Translations under genes and position numbers: made by a program
Notes under the pieces: generated by a model
The model's input: the letters and a program-made list of their open reading frames with translations, nothing else
The model's database searches: none
What the model was told of the DNA's origin: nothing
Source: Akkermansia sp.
Lineage (GTDB): Bacteria > Verrucomicrobiota > Verrucomicrobiia > Verrucomicrobiales > Akkermansiaceae
NCBI GenBank assembly: GCA_022787425.1
Contig: JALFWB010000021.1
Coordinates: forward strand, 1-64,000
Length of the DNA: 64,000 nucleotides
Reading direction: 5' to 3'
Shown here: piece by piece, positions 34,608 to 44,139 of the stretch
Layout: every line of letters starts with the position of its first letter
Position numbering within the stretch: position 1 is the first letter of the stretch

Positions 34608-35951
34608 TCATTTTTCCGGGCAGAGGTGCAGCTTGGTGCGCAGGAAAAAGAGGGAGAGGAAGAGAGCGAGGAATTCTGCGCAGGTTTGGGCGAGCCAGAG
34701 GCCGTTGATGCCCAGCCACAGCGGCAGGAGCAGGATGCAGGCCGAGAGGAGGAAGAAGGTGCGTGTGAAGGAGACGATGGCCGAGATCACGCCGTTGCCC
34801 AGGGCTGTGAAGAGGGCGGAGGTAAAGATATTCGTGCCGATGAGCAGGAAGCTGAGGGCGTAGAGCGGGAAGCCCTCCGACGCCAGGCGGTACACCGGGC
34901 TGCCCGGGGGCAGGAAGATGCCCAGCACCGGCACCTTGAGCAGCAGCGAGCCCAGGTAGGCCAGCAGTGACCCCGCCGCGATGAAACCGAAGCAGGTGCG
35001 CACGATGAAACGCAGCTGCACTGCATCCCTCGCGCCGAATTTGTACGCGATGACGGGGCTGATGCCGTTGCTGAACCCGAAGAGGAACGCCGTTAGAATA
35101 AACTCGAAGTAGAACACCACGGTGAGCGCTGCCACGCCGTCCTCCCCCGCCAGGCGCATGAAGCTGAAGTTATACAGCAGCCCGATGACCGACAGCGCCA
35201 GGCTGGTTACCATCTCGGACGCCCCGTTGCCGCACAGCACCGCCAGGTCTCGCAGGGGGAGGGCAGGGCGCGCCCAGCGCAGGCTCGTCCCCCTGCGCGC
35301 AAAGAACACGGCACCCGCCGCTGTGTAGACCACCCAGCCCGCGCAGGTGGCCAGGGAAGCCCCCGCCACCCCCATGCCCAGCGGCACCATCAGCACATAA
35401 TCCAGCACCATGTTCGTGCAGCCCGCTGCCAGGGAAATCCCCAGCCCCAAGCCGGGGCGCCCCGCCGTCACGAAGAAGGTTTGGTAGGCAATTTGCAGGA
35501 AGAGGCAGGGCATCAGCAGGAACTGCCAGAAGAGGTAGTCCCGCAGGAAAGGCCGCTGCGCCTCGCTCGCCCCCGTCAGGGAGATAAGCCCCTCACTGCC
35601 CCACAGACCCGCCGCCGTCAGCAGCAGCCCCACGCCTACCAAAATCCCCATCAGCGCGGAGAAATTGCGGCGCGCCTCCTCCGTCCTTCCCTCACCCATG
35701 CGCGCGGCGATCAGCGCACTGCCGCCGGAGGTCGCCATAAAAGCCAGCCCCATCATCAACCCCATGTAAGGGAAGTACATGTTGAGCGCCGACAGCGCCA
35801 AGGTGCCCACGCAGCGCGACACAAAGATGCCGTCCACAATCGTGTAGAGCGACATGCAGAGCATCATTGCCATACTCGGCAGGGTAAAGCGCAGGATACC
35901 CCGGCGCGAGAAACGGCGGGAGAGATTGTTATTTGTGTCGTCGGATGCCAT
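34608..35951 (-). CDS. MATE-family efflux transporter
   Basis: A cation-coupled multidrug exporter with 447 residues and 12 hydrophobic segments in two similar halves. MATE hallmarks include LPSMAMMLCMSLYTIVDGIFVSRCVG, FMATSGGSALIAARMGEG, YQTFFVTAGRPGLGLGISLAAGCTNMVLDYVLMVPLGMGVAGASLAT and the mirrored half SNGISPVIAYKFGARD. Normal length. The ATG at 35951 is preferred to one 12 nt upstream. Substrate unknown. Confidence 0.9.
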   Translation of the reverse strand: MASDDTNNNLSRRFSRRGILRFTLPSMAMMLCMSLYTIVDGIFVSRCVGTLALSALNMYFPYMGLMMGLAFMATSGGSALIAARMGEGRTEEARRNFSALMGILVGVGLLLTAAGLWGSEGLISLTGASEAQRPFLRDYLFWQFLLMPCLFLQIAYQTFFVTAGRPGLGLGISLAAGCTNMVLDYVLMVPLGMGVAGASLATCAGWVVYTAAGAVFFARRGTSLRWARPALPLRDLAVLCGNGASEMVTSLALSVIGLLYNFSFMRLAGEDGVAALTVVFYFEFILTAFLFGFSNGISPVIAYKFGARDAVQLRFIVRTCFGFIAAGSLLAYLGSLLLKVPVLGIFLPPGSPVYRLASEGFPLYALSFLLIGTNIFTSALFTALGNGVISAIVSFTRTFFLLSACILLLPLWLGINGLWLAQTCAEFLALFLSLFFLRTKLHLCPEK

Positions 35952-36022
35952 GATGAGCAGCAAACAAAATACGCCCCGGACTCTTATCCGAGGCGCAGAT
36001 TCCGTAAACCGGACGAAGCGGA

Positions 36023-36295
36023 TTACATACCGTCCTTCAGCGAAGAGGACGCCTTGAAAGCGACGTAGCTGCAGGCGGGGATGGTGATGACCTCCTTGGT
36101 AGCGGGGTTGCGACCCTCACGGGCGGCACGGGTGCGGGTCTCGAAGGTACCGAAACCGATAATCTGCACCTTCTCCTTGGCCACGGCCTTCTGGATTGCG
36201 GTCAGAGTAGCCTTGAGGGCCATCGCGGCGCACTTCTTGGTTGCGCCTTCGCCGAGCTCCTGCTGAATTGCGTCGATGAGTTGCGTCTTGTTCAT
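36023..36295 (-). CDS. HU/IHF-family DNA-binding protein
   Basis: A 90-residue nucleoid protein: MNKTQLIDAIQQELGE..., a helix pair, the signature GFGTFETRTRAAREGRNPATKEVITIPA (DNA-gripping arm with the R-N-P tip) and YVAFKASSSLK. It bends DNA and compacts the nucleoid. Own promoter at 36332-36360 with a leader of about 30 nt. Confidence 0.95.
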   Translation of the reverse strand: MNKTQLIDAIQQELGEGATKKCAAMALKATLTAIQKAVAKEKVQIIGFGTFETRTRAAREGRNPATKEVITIPACSYVAFKASSSLKDGM

Positions 36296-36331
36296 AATCT
36301 GTTTGTGTGGTGAAAATGGTGTGTGCGGGGC

Positions 36332-36360
36332 AGTCTAGCATAAAATGACGCATGCCGCAA
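36332..36360 (-). promoter_or_regulatory. promoter of the HU gene
   Basis: On the minus strand: TTGCGG (36360-36355), 17 nt, TAGACT (36337-36332). Confidence 0.55.
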
Positions 36361-36381
36361 GGAAAATAATTCACTTTCTCG

Positions 36382-37206
36382 TCATTCCTGTAAATTTCCC
36401 ACCTTTCGGGGCCGGAAGAGGGCCTCCGCAGGGGCATAACGCAGCACTTTTCCGTCTTTCATGTCGAGAAAGTAGGGGATGGCGTGCCTAAAGAAGGCCC
36501 CCGTGTTGTATACGCTGCGGTCGGGATAGTGCCACTGCCCGCTGCGGTGAAAATGCCCCAGCACCAAGGTGCGGACGCCGGGCAGGTAGTGCTCCGCAAA
36601 GGCATTTGCCAGAGCGGCACTGCGCAGCCAACAGCGGACGATGGCCCAAGGACGCTCCGGCGGCCAAAAACAGTGCATCAGGCTGCGGAGGGGGCCGGGC
36701 AGGGCACTGCTGCGGCGCATGATGGGGCGGTGCAGCATGCTCATGGCGCGAGAGAGCTCCAGGCGCGCCGCTAGGTCGTCATCGGCCTCCGGATGGGCAG
36801 CGATCAGGGCGCGGCACTCCTGCTTGTGGCGCAGGTACTCCCAGCTCCAGGGTGCTACCTCGCGGTACAGGGCGTGGCCGTGCATGGCTGCCACGCTGCC
36901 GCCCCACAGCTTCAGGAGCATGGGCTGCACATCGGGGTCATGGTTGCCGGCCAGCAGGAAGGTACGCACACCGGCGCGCTCGCACTGCTCCAGCAGCCGC
37001 GCGCGCAGGGCCAGGGCCTGCTCCCGCCACTCGCAGGGGCGCGTCTCCGCCAAGTCTCCGTTGAACACCAAGGTATCGCACCCGCGCACCAGCCCCGGCA
37101 GCAGCTCCGCCGCGGGCAGGCAGCAGCGCTCGTGCCCCAGGTGCAGGTCCGAGACGAAGCGCACGCGCTCCCCGGGCTCCGGTTCATGGCAGATGACGGT
37201 CGGCAT
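36382..37206 (-). CDS. Calcineurin-like metallophosphoesterase (LpxH/UDP-diacylglucosamine hydrolase-like)
   Basis: A 274-residue protein with the full metal-binding set: SDLHLGH, FNGDLAE, GNHDPD, HGH, GHFHRSG. The SDLHLGH opening and GHFHRSGQWHYPDRSVYNTGAFF end resemble LpxH-type and related phosphoesterases; the substrate is not clear. It starts 15 nt after the RNA methyltransferase gene, so the two are probably one transcript. Confidence 0.75.
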   Translation of the reverse strand: MPTVICHEPEPGERVRFVSDLHLGHERCCLPAAELLPGLVRGCDTLVFNGDLAETRPCEWREQALALRARLLEQCERAGVRTFLLAGNHDPDVQPMLLKLWGGSVAAMHGHALYREVAPWSWEYLRHKQECRALIAAHPEADDDLAARLELSRAMSMLHRPIMRRSSALPGPLRSLMHCFWPPERPWAIVRCWLRSAALANAFAEHYLPGVRTLVLGHFHRSGQWHYPDRSVYNTGAFFRHAIPYFLDMKDGKVLRYAPAEALFRPRKVGNLQE

Positions 37207-37221
37207 GGCCCCTGTAATATA

Positions 37222-37818
37222 TTACCCACGCTGCCGCACGGCCTCGTACAGGCATACACCCGTGGCCACGGATACATTCAGGCAGGGCACGCTGCCCAGC
37301 ATGGGGATGCGGATCAGGAAGTCACAGTTCTCCTCCGTCAGGCGGCGCATGCCGTCGCCCTCCGCGCCCATCACCAGCGCAATCCCGCCCTTCAGGTCCA
37401 TGTCGTAGAGGCTTCGGTCCCCGTGGTCGGAGGTACCGACGAACCACAGGCCCGCCTCCTTCATGCTCTTCATGGTGCGGGCCAGGTTGGTCACCTGCAC
37501 GAAAGGCACATGCTCCGCCGCGCCCACGGACACACGGAGCACGGTCTCGGTGATGGCGGCGGACTTATCCTTGGGGGCCACCACGGCGGCCACCCCCGCG
37601 CCGTCCGCCGTGCGCAGAATGGCGCCCAAGTTGTGCGGGTCTTGAATGCAATCCAGCACTAAGTAAAGCCCCTGCGGCTGCGCCTGCAGAATCTCCTGCA
37701 AATCCCCCTCATCCAGGGAACGCACCACCTGCTTGCTCGTAGAGTGCTCGGCACGGGCCTCAGCGCGGGCGGTGTGTTTGTTCGCCCGCGCGGGGCGGTC
37801 TGTGTTGCGGTATTTCAT
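37222..37818 (-). CDS. SpoU/TrmH-family RNA 2'-O-methyltransferase
   Basis: A 198-residue SPOUT enzyme that methylates ribose in rRNA or tRNA. The three SPOUT motifs are present: [42 protein letters not shown] and [24 protein letters not shown]. The L30e-like RNA-binding domain of RlmB-type enzymes is absent; a ~30-residue basic N-terminus replaces it. The start at 37818 is set by a TTGACA-17-TATGCT promoter ending 9 nt upstream. Confidence 0.88.
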   Translation of the reverse strand: MKYRNTDRPARANKHTARAEARAEHSTSKQVVRSLDEGDLQEILQAQPQGLYLVLDCIQDPHNLGAILRTADGAGVAAVVAPKDKSAAITETVLRVSVGAAEHVPFVQVTNLARTMKSMKEAGLWFVGTSDHGDRSLYDMDLKGGIALVMGAEGDGMRRLTEENCDFLIRIPMLGSVPCLNVSVATGVCLYEAVRQRG

Positions 37819-37827
37819 CTCGCGGAA

Positions 37828-37856
37828 AGCATAGCGGGTCGGCGGCGGTTTGTCAA
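37828..37856 (-). promoter_or_regulatory. promoter of the SpoU gene
   Basis: On the minus strand: TTGACA (37856-37851), 17 nt, TATGCT (37833-37828), 9 nt to the ATG. Confidence 0.65.
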
Positions 37857-37890
37857 TCCCGGTGCTCGGCATGCCGGCAGAGAAGGGGGG

Positions 37891-39297
37891 CTACACCGTG
37901 ACCACGCTGTCCAACTTCGCGATGCTCACCTCCCCGGTGTGAACGGCGCGCAGGGCCTCCTGCATGGCGGCGGTGCACTCCGGCTCGCCGTGCACCAGGA
38001 AGACCCGGCTCTTCGGCCCGCCCGTGGCGCGGAAGTAGCGCAGCAGCTCCTCGTGGTCCGCATGGCCGGAGAAGGAATCCAGCGACTTGATATCCGCGCG
38101 CACCGGGCACACATCGCCCAGAATCCGCACCTCCTTGGCACCGGAGCAAATGCGCCGGCCCAGCGTGTTGGCCGCGCAGTAGCCCACAAAGAGCACCGTG
38201 TTGTTATCCCGCCCGATGCCGTTCTTGAGGTGGTGCAGGATGCGCCCGGCCTCGCACATGCCGGAGGCGGAGATGATGATGGCCTGCTCGCGCAGCCCGT
38301 TCAGCCGCTGAGATTCCGTGATGGTGCGCACCATGTGCAACTGCTCGAAGCTGAAGGGATCCCGCTCATCGAAGAGGTAGCGGTACACCTCCTCGTTGAA
38401 GCACTCCGGGTGAATGCGGAAGATCTCCGTGGCGCTCACGGCCATCGGACTGTCCACATAGACGGGGTAGAGCGGCAGGCGGTGGTCCTTGTAGGCCAGG
38501 TTCAGCAGATAGAGAAGTTGCTGCGTGCGCTCCACCGCAAAGGAGGGTATATACACATGGCCGCCCTTTTTCATCGCGCGGCGGATGGTGTTGTAAAACT
38601 CCTCGTCCGCCCGCGCCGACGCCTCATGCCGCCGCCCGCCGTAGGTGCTCTCCATCAGCATGATGTCCACATCCGGCACGGGCTCGGGGTCCTTCAGCAG
38701 CTCGTTGTTCCCGCGCCCCACATCGCCGGAGAACAGCAATCGCTTGTGCCGCCCGTCTTCCTCGTCATCGATGTCCAGCACAATCTGCGAGGCCCCGAGA
38801 ATATGCCCCGCATCGAAGAATTGCAGGGTTACCCCCGGCGCTATCACAAAGGGCATGTGGTAGTTAAAGGTGATGAAGTTGCGCATGCTCTCCGCCGCCT
38901 CTTCCTCCGTATAAATAGGCGTGGCCACACAGCCGCTGCCGCCTTTCCGCCGGTCCATCTTGTTCAGGAACTTGCAGTCGTTCTCCTGAATGCGCCCGGA
39001 GTCCAGCAGCATCAGCTGGCACAGGTCGCGCGTGGCTTGGGTGCAGTAGATCGGCCCCTTGAAGCCCCGCTTCACCAAATTCGGCAGGTTGCCGGAGTGG
39101 TCGATGTGCGCATGTGACAGCACCACGCAGTTGATATCCCGCGGGTTAAAATACGGGAAATCGCGGTTGATGCGTAATTCATCCTCTCGGTGGCCCTGGT
39201 ACATGCCGCAGTCCAGCAGTATCTTGCTGCCGTTCACCTCCAGCAAGTGCTGTGATCCCGTCGTCGTTTCGTCTGCTCCGCAAAAATGAATCTTCAT
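37891..39297 (-). CDS. MBL-fold beta-CASP ribonuclease (CPSF-like)
   Basis: A 468-residue RNA nuclease of the RNase J/CPSF73 superfamily. The MBL part has LDCGMYQG, SHAHIDHSGNLP (HxHxDH), DAGHILGASQ and FSGDVGRGN. The beta-CASP part has STYGGRRHE, IPSFAVERTQQLLY, the MCEAGRILHHL switch and the C-terminal SGHADHEELL and VHGE. This is the bacterial YbcI/TTHA0252-like layout. The ATG at 39297 is 8 nt from a TAAAAT box, so the message is probably leaderless. Confidence 0.9.
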   Translation of the reverse strand: MKIHFCGADETTTGSQHLLEVNGSKILLDCGMYQGHREDELRINRDFPYFNPRDINCVVLSHAHIDHSGNLPNLVKRGFKGPIYCTQATRDLCQLMLLDSGRIQENDCKFLNKMDRRKGGSGCVATPIYTEEEAAESMRNFITFNYHMPFVIAPGVTLQFFDAGHILGASQIVLDIDDEEDGRHKRLLFSGDVGRGNNELLKDPEPVPDVDIMLMESTYGGRRHEASARADEEFYNTIRRAMKKGGHVYIPSFAVERTQQLLYLLNLAYKDHRLPLYPVYVDSPMAVSATEIFRIHPECFNEEVYRYLFDERDPFSFEQLHMVRTITESQRLNGLREQAIIISASGMCEAGRILHHLKNGIGRDNNTVLFVGYCAANTLGRRICSGAKEVRILGDVCPVRADIKSLDSFSGHADHEELLRYFRATGGPKSRVFLVHGEPECTAAMQEALRAVHTGEVSIAKLDSVVTV

Positions 39298-39305
39298 TAC
39301 CCACC

Positions 39306-39333
39306 ATTTTACCCCGCGCCCACAAAAAAGCAA
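39306..39333 (-). promoter_or_regulatory. promoter of the beta-CASP gene
   Basis: On the minus strand: TTGCTT (39333-39328), 16 nt, TAAAAT (39311-39306), 8 nt to the ATG. Confidence 0.6.
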
Positions 39334-39396
39334 GCTGTTTTTGCGCTCGAGCGGGCAAAAATTGCGCAGGACGCCGGGCGGCCCGAAAGGCGGGGG

Positions 39397-39566
39397 CTAC
39401 AGCATTCTGCACGCAGAGTCAAGCCCCAATGGCACAAAATCCTTATTTTTTCGGTCTTTTCTTCATTTCTGCACCTCCTGTTCCTTGCTCAGGGGTGTAG
39501 TTCACTTCCTTCGTAAGGCCTTCAGTATCAAGGCTTTTCCTGCTGTCTGCATGCAGAATGCTGTAG
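39397..39566 (+). repeat. 170-bp inverted-repeat element, probable invertible promoter
   Basis: Inverted repeats of 21 bp with one mismatch bound the element (39397-39417 and 39546-39566). Inside the left repeat end, facing left, is TTGACT (39422-39417); the next 17 nt lie within the repeat. Outside the right repeat is TAGACT (39564-39569, sharing TAG with the repeat). In the present orientation the left-facing -35 meets TAGCCC, so neither side has a good promoter. Inversion would create TTGACT-17-TAGACT pointing at the PEP-CTERM gene, with the -10 about 84 nt before its ATG. A related element lies at 63666-63833. Confidence 0.65.
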
Positions 39567-39652
39567 ACTATGAGTGTCAGCGGGGGACGCGAGTGCTGCT
39601 TCGGTGGTAAGCTGCGTTGCCGCGCTGTGCGACCTACACACTTTTCTCTGAA

Positions 39653-40348
39653 ATGAAGACGACATTGATAACTCTCTTGGCCTTGTCCGGGGTGAGCGCC
39701 GCGATGCAGCAGGAAAATCTGACCCAGTGCACCTTGGGTGCCAGGGCACAGTTTGTCCTGACTCTGGACCTCAAACCCGCGGCCATTGCGACCCTGTTGC
39801 CGAATCTGAACACTGACAATGAGGGCGTCATTTTTGCCACCGTGGAATCCGGTACCTCATTTACCGGGCTTGCGCTCGGTAAATGGGGATCCGGCGATGT
39901 GTTTATGCAGCTTCCCGCGAAGAGTAATCAGCTTGCTACCGGCTTGGCTGCCGGAACTGATAACGGAGTTGCTGTTAATGGAAACAGACTGGATAACTCC
40001 GGTGTATCCACTGACATCGAAGGGCTTTCCTTCACGGACATTGAGGGCAATAACTTCGATTGGAACAGCGTCACTTCCGCAGTGCTGACACTCAATCACG
40101 ACGGTGCAGCTAACCTCAGCACTGTGAAACTTGCGCTGACGATAGATGGGACGGTAAACTATATCACCGGTGCCTCCACAAACGCAGATCGCGCATGGGA
40201 CAACTACGGTGCGACCACCACCTTGAAATGGAACGAGAACTTTGTAACCTCGGCAGATTTCAAGACTGTTCCCGAGCCTGCTACGGCAGCACTCTCTCTG
40301 TTGGCGTTTGCCGGTTTGGCGTCACGCCGCCGCAGAAAGCAGGCCTGA
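39653..40348 (+). CDS. PEP-CTERM sorting-domain protein
   Basis: A 231-residue exported protein: signal peptide MKTTLITLLALSGVSAA, a Thr/Asn-rich beta domain, and the C-terminal tripartite sorting signal VPEPATAALSLLAFAGLASRRRRKQA (VPEP motif, hydrophobic helix, Arg cluster), normally cut by an exosortase such as EpsH. Surface or matrix role inferred. The upstream element at 39397-39566 could switch it on and off. A terminator follows. Confidence 0.9.
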   Translation: MKTTLITLLALSGVSAAMQQENLTQCTLGARAQFVLTLDLKPAAIATLLPNLNTDNEGVIFATVESGTSFTGLALGKWGSGDVFMQLPAKSNQLATGLAAGTDNGVAVNGNRLDNSGVSTDIEGLSFTDIEGNNFDWNSVTSAVLTLNHDGAANLSTVKLALTIDGTVNYITGASTNADRAWDNYGATTTLKWNENFVTSADFKTVPEPATAALSLLAFAGLASRRRRKQA

Positions 40349-40375
40349 CAATTTTCGGTGATGTAACTCATGATG

Positions 40376-40402
40376 GCCTCCGTCGAAAGGCGGGGGCTTT
40401 TT
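40376..40402 (+). terminator. intrinsic terminator after the PEP-CTERM gene
   Basis: GCCTCCG and CGGGGGC pair (one G-T) around a short loop, followed by TTTTTG, 28 bp after the stop. Confidence 0.75.
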
Positions 40403-40937
40403 GTGTGAAGCAGCCCCCGCCGCGGGCGACGGGTCAGTCGGCAGCTCCTCCACCGTGCCCTCCGAGAGTCTGATCAGCGAGGGATATCATGGTGTTTTGC
40501 TCGGTTCCGTTGAGGATAGTAAGGTTGGGTACTTATGCACTCTTAAGTCGGACGGAACGTGCACATTCATCCCACATGCCCCCGCTGACTTCACCTTCAA
40601 AGGACGCTGGGACGCGAAATACTTGGGGCCCGGAGACCCCCCGGGGAGTGGAAAATTTCTGATTACTTTTTACGATGTTTCCAAAGACCACAATTACGGG
40701 AATTGGGATTGTGTGGATATCCCCTCCACCCAGGAGATTACTTTGACCATTAAGGACATGAGTGCGTACCGAGCCGGTCAACCCGATGTCGCCGCCTCCT
40801 TTGATAAAGCGCCCTTTACCCATAAAGCCGAAGCCGGCACTAAATGCCCCGACACCGCGCTTGCGGTCGGTACGGAACTAAAGATGATAATGCTCTCGGG
40901 GAGCTCGTCCGCCTCATCCGAGTCCAATCTCCAATAA
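40401..40937 (+). pseudogene. Secreted protein gene lacking its signal sequence
   Basis: An open frame of about 178 codons whose first residues, CEAAPAAGDGSVGSSS, look like a lipoprotein just after its lipobox cysteine, followed by a beta-rich domain (GYLCTLKSDGTCTFIPHAPADFTFKGRWDAKYLGPG...). The frame opens inside the preceding terminator with only a TTG available, so signal peptide and start appear lost. Family not recognised. It might be expressed from an internal start, but no good one is visible. Confidence 0.45.
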
Positions 40938-40967
40938 TCTGCCTCTCCCTTTCCGAGAAGCCACGAC

Positions 40968-41000
40968 GCCCCTGCCGCCTTTGGGTGACAGGGGCTCCTT
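40968..41000 (+). terminator. weak hairpin after the 40401-40937 frame
   Basis: A 7-bp stem GCCCCTG/CAGGGGC, 31 bp after the stop, followed by TCCTTTGG rather than a proper T-tract. Confidence 0.4.
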
Positions 41001-41020
41001 TGGTACGACCGATGCGATAT

Positions 41021-41282
41021 GTGAACTGAAGTGAAAGTCCACAAGGTACCGTGATGATGCGGAAACTCAAACCTGAAGAACAAAGCAGCCGACGTCCGTA
41101 GGGCTGATGAGCCAAACCCATCAGGGTTTGCCCTGTAAGGGTGAGTGTCCGTGGGGCGGGCACGAAGCATCTGCGGGAAAGTAACAACCCGAGGGAGAGT
41201 AAGTTCGAGGGGAAGTCCCGACCGCACGAACAGAAACCACATAAGAGGCCGGACGGATGGATAAGAGCCCCCTCCTGTTCCT
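41021..41282 (+). ncRNA. Group II intron-like RNA remnant (5' domain I)
   Basis: About 260 nt that codes for nothing obvious but reads like structured intron RNA: it begins GTGAACTGAAGTGAAAGTCC (the GTGAAAGTCC block is typical of group II intron domain I), then AAAGCAGCCGA..GTCCGTAGGGC, TTTGCCCTGTAAGGG, a CCGAGGGAGAGTAAG block and GAACAGAAACC. No intron-encoded reverse transcriptase and no domain V/VI are seen before clpC, so this would be a truncated insertion. RNase P RNA was considered and fits worse. Identification is from memory of consensus blocks. Confidence 0.4.
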
Positions 41283-41409
41283 GCCTCCTTGAGAAAGCAA
41301 GCTGTTTTTGCTCCCCTTTACCTCCCGTGCCCCAAAATAGATGCACCTCGCCGCTGCACCGGCAGCCTTCCCCCCGCCTCCGGAGTGTGGGGGCGGGGGG
41401 TGGTGGGGG

Positions 41410-44139
41410 TCATTCGGAGTCCTTTTTGCGGCGGCGGGTGGTCGGCTTGGGGGCATCCTGCTCGGCGGGAGCTGCGGGCTTTTTGCGGGTGCGCGGCTTG
41501 CGCGGGGCCGGTTTATCGGTCGGTTCCGGGGCAGGGGGGGCGGGGGGCTCCGGGGGTAGGGTGCGGAAGGCAATCTTGCCCGTACCCTCCTCCGGGTAAG
41601 CGATGGCAGTCGTATTCGGGCAGAGGGTACCGCGCAGAATGGCCTCTGCGATGGGATCCTCCAGCATGCGCTCGATGACACGGCGCATGGGGCGAGCCCC
41701 ATACTGCTGATCATAGCCCCGGTCCACCAGCATGCTGATGAGCTCCGGTGCGAGGGTGAGCTCAATCTGCTTATTCTTCCGCAGGCGGTCGATGAGCTTC
41801 CCGGCCTCCAGATGCACGATCTGCTCCAGATCCGGGCGTTCGAGCATGCGGAAGACAACGAGCTCATCGAAGCGGTTGATGAACTCCGGGCGGAAGTGGC
41901 GTTTAGCGGCCTCTGTAATGCGCTCCTTGAGGGACTCGTAGTCCGCCTCCTCATCCCCGCCGTCGGAGAAGCCCATGCGGCTGCGAGTGTTGGCCAAGCT
42001 GGCGCCGATGTTGGACGTGAGGATGATGATGGTGTTGCGGAAATTGACCTTGCGGCCCATGGAATCCGTCAGGAAGCCCTCCTCGAGCACCTGAAGCAGC
42101 AGGTTCATCACATCCGGGTGAGCCTTCTCCACCTCATCGAAAAGCACGACCGCGTAGGGGCGGCGGCGCACCTTCTCCGTGAGCTGGCCGCCCTCCTCAT
42201 AGCCCACATAGCCGGGCGAAGCACCCAGGATGCGGCTGGTGCTATGCTTCTCCATGTACTCACTCATATCCACCTGAATGAGTGCCTCCGGCGTACCGAA
42301 CATAATCTCCGCCAGATTGCGGGCCAGGTAAGTTTTACCGACGCCCGTGGACCCCATGAAGAGGAAGGAACCGATGGGCCGGTTCGGGTCCTTGATATCC
42401 GCCCGGCTGCGGCGCAGAGCTCGCGCGATGGCAGAGCAGGCGAGCCCCTGGCCGATGACCTTGCTCTTCAGCTCCTCCTCCATGCGCAGCAGCTTTTCCG
42501 CCTCCTTCTCCTCCATACGGGCCAAGGGGATACCCGTCCAGCGGGAGAGCACACTCATGATGCCGTCCGCCGTCACCTCCTGGCACACCGACTCTTGGCT
42601 TGCGCGCCATTTCTTGAGCTCCGTATCCTGCCGATTCTTCAGCTCGGCCATGGTATCGCGCAGGGTGGCGGCTTGCTCGAAGAGCTGGTCGGCCACGGCG
42701 GCCTTCTTCTGCTGCTCCAGCTCCAGGCGCTGCTGCTCCAGCTCTTTGAGGTGAGGGGGACGCATCATGCGCTTTGCCCGCAGCATGGAGCCGGCCTCAT
42801 CGAGCACATCGATGGCCTTGTCCGGCAGGAAGCGGTCGGCCAGGTAGCGTTTGGTGAGGGAGGCAGCGGCGCGGAGGGCCTCCTCCGTGTAGTGCACATG
42901 GTGGTGCTCCTCATAGCGGGGGGCGATGCCGCGCAGGATCTGCACGGTGTCCTCCACACTCGGCTCACCCACCTGTACCTGCTGGAAGCGGCGCTCGAGG
43001 GCGGCATCCTTCTCAATGCGGCGGCGGTATTCTTTAACCGTGGTGGCACCGATGGTCTGCAACTCACCGCGGGAGAGGGCGGGTTTGAGGATGTTGGAGG
43101 CATCCATGGTGCCCTCTGCCGAGCCTGCGCCGATGAGGGTGTGCATCTCATCGATGAAGAGAATCACGTTGTTGTCCCGGCGTATTTCGTCCATGACGGC
43201 CTTGATACGCTCCTCGAACTGGCCGCGATATTTGGTACCGGCGACCATGAGGGGCAGATCCAGGGAAATGATACGCTTATCCAGCAAAAAGTCCGGCACA
43301 TCCCCGGCCACGATGCGCTGGGCGAGACCCTCCACGATGGCGGTTTTGCCCACGCCTGCCTCCCCGAGCAGCACGGGGTTATTCTTGGTGCGGCGGCAGA
43401 GGATTTGGATGACACGCTCAAGCTCCTTGTCGCGGCCGATGACTGGGTCCATCTGCCCCTTGGAGGCACTGGCGTTCAGATCACGCCCGAAGGCAGTCAG
43501 GGCGGGCAAGTGCGTGCGGCGGGGGGAGCGCATGTTCCTACGGTTGTTATGCAGGAAGGAGTTGACGTCCTCTTCATCATCGTCATCGTCATCATCCGGC
43601 TGATTGTTGTCATCCGCCGGCTTGTCATCATCATCCTGATGATTTTGAGCAGGATCATCCCGGTTGAGCATGTTGCCGACGTTCGAATCATCGGCCTCGT
43701 TTCCGGGCGAGATGTCCTCGATGACAATGGTGCGCGCCTTGTCATAGGTAAGGCCGAACTTCTTCAGAACGCGGAAGGGCAGACCGTCCTCATCCTTCAG
43801 CATCGCCAGCAGAAAGTGCTCCGTGCCCACGAAAGCGTGCTGCATTTCGCGCGCCTCCGTACCGGCGGTAACAATGAGTTTTTTGACGCGCGGGGTATGC
43901 GGCTGCGTGCCCTCGCTTCTTCCTGTAGCCGCTCCGGGGACAATGAGGTCGCGGAGGTCCTTATTGAGCTGACGGAGGTCGATACCGGCACTCTCCATGA
44001 CAGTGACGGCACCCCCGTGCCCCAGGCGTAACATAGCGAGCAACAGATGCTCAGAGTTGATGTAATCGTGGTGGCAGCGGTCGGCTTCCCGAGCTGCCAG
44101 ACTGAGCACATGCTGTGCTCTCGGTGTGTAATTATTCAT
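41410..44139 (-). CDS. clpC: AAA+ unfoldase ClpC
   Basis: Unfolds proteins for ClpP. The 909-residue protein has a double Clp N domain ([18 protein letters not shown]..., [16 protein letters not shown]), AAA1 ([32 protein letters not shown]), a coiled-coil middle domain with a UVR-like stretch, and AAA2 ([40 protein letters not shown]). Two features are odd: an almost pure Asp linker between the N domain and AAA1 ([23 protein letters not shown]) and a ~60-residue Pro/Lys/Arg tail. The ATG at 44139 overlaps mcsB by 8 bp. Third gene of the mcsA-mcsB-clpC operon. Confidence 0.94.
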   Translation of the reverse strand: MNNYTPRAQHVLSLAAREADRCHHDYINSEHLLLAMLRLGHGGAVTVMESAGIDLRQLNKDLRDLIVPGAATGRSEGTQPHTPRVKKLIVTAGTEAREMQHAFVGTEHFLLAMLKDEDGLPFRVLKKFGLTYDKARTIVIEDISPGNEADDSNVGNMLNRDDPAQNHQDDDDKPADDNNQPDDDDDDDEEDVNSFLHNNRRNMRSPRRTHLPALTAFGRDLNASASKGQMDPVIGRDKELERVIQILCRRTKNNPVLLGEAGVGKTAIVEGLAQRIVAGDVPDFLLDKRIISLDLPLMVAGTKYRGQFEERIKAVMDEIRRDNNVILFIDEMHTLIGAGSAEGTMDASNILKPALSRGELQTIGATTVKEYRRRIEKDAALERRFQQVQVGEPSVEDTVQILRGIAPRYEEHHHVHYTEEALRAAASLTKRYLADRFLPDKAIDVLDEAGSMLRAKRMMRPPHLKELEQQRLELEQQKKAAVADQLFEQAATLRDTMAELKNRQDTELKKWRASQESVCQEVTADGIMSVLSRWTGIPLARMEEKEAEKLLRMEEELKSKVIGQGLACSAIARALRRSRADIKDPNRPIGSFLFMGSTGVGKTYLARNLAEIMFGTPEALIQVDMSEYMEKHSTSRILGASPGYVGYEEGGQLTEKVRRRPYAVVLFDEVEKAHPDVMNLLLQVLEEGFLTDSMGRKVNFRNTIIILTSNIGASLANTRSRMGFSDGGDEEADYESLKERITEAAKRHFRPEFINRFDELVVFRMLERPDLEQIVHLEAGKLIDRLRKNKQIELTLAPELISMLVDRGYDQQYGARPMRRVIERMLEDPIAEAILRGTLCPNTTAIAYPEEGTGKIAFRTLPPEPPAPPAPEPTDKPAPRKPRTRKKPAAPAEQDAPKPTTRRRKKDSE

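Noticed and set aside
39397..39566. Inverted-repeat element as a MITE or IS remnant
   Set aside because: No target-site duplication is visible at either copy, and the conserved -35-to-repeat-edge spacing is explained better by a promoter switch; a MITE origin cannot be fully excluded.
41021..41282. RNase P RNA or tmRNA
   Set aside because: The GTGAAAGTCC start and block order fit group II intron domain I better, and neither the RNase P P4 halves nor a tmRNA tag frame and tRNA-like ends could be found.
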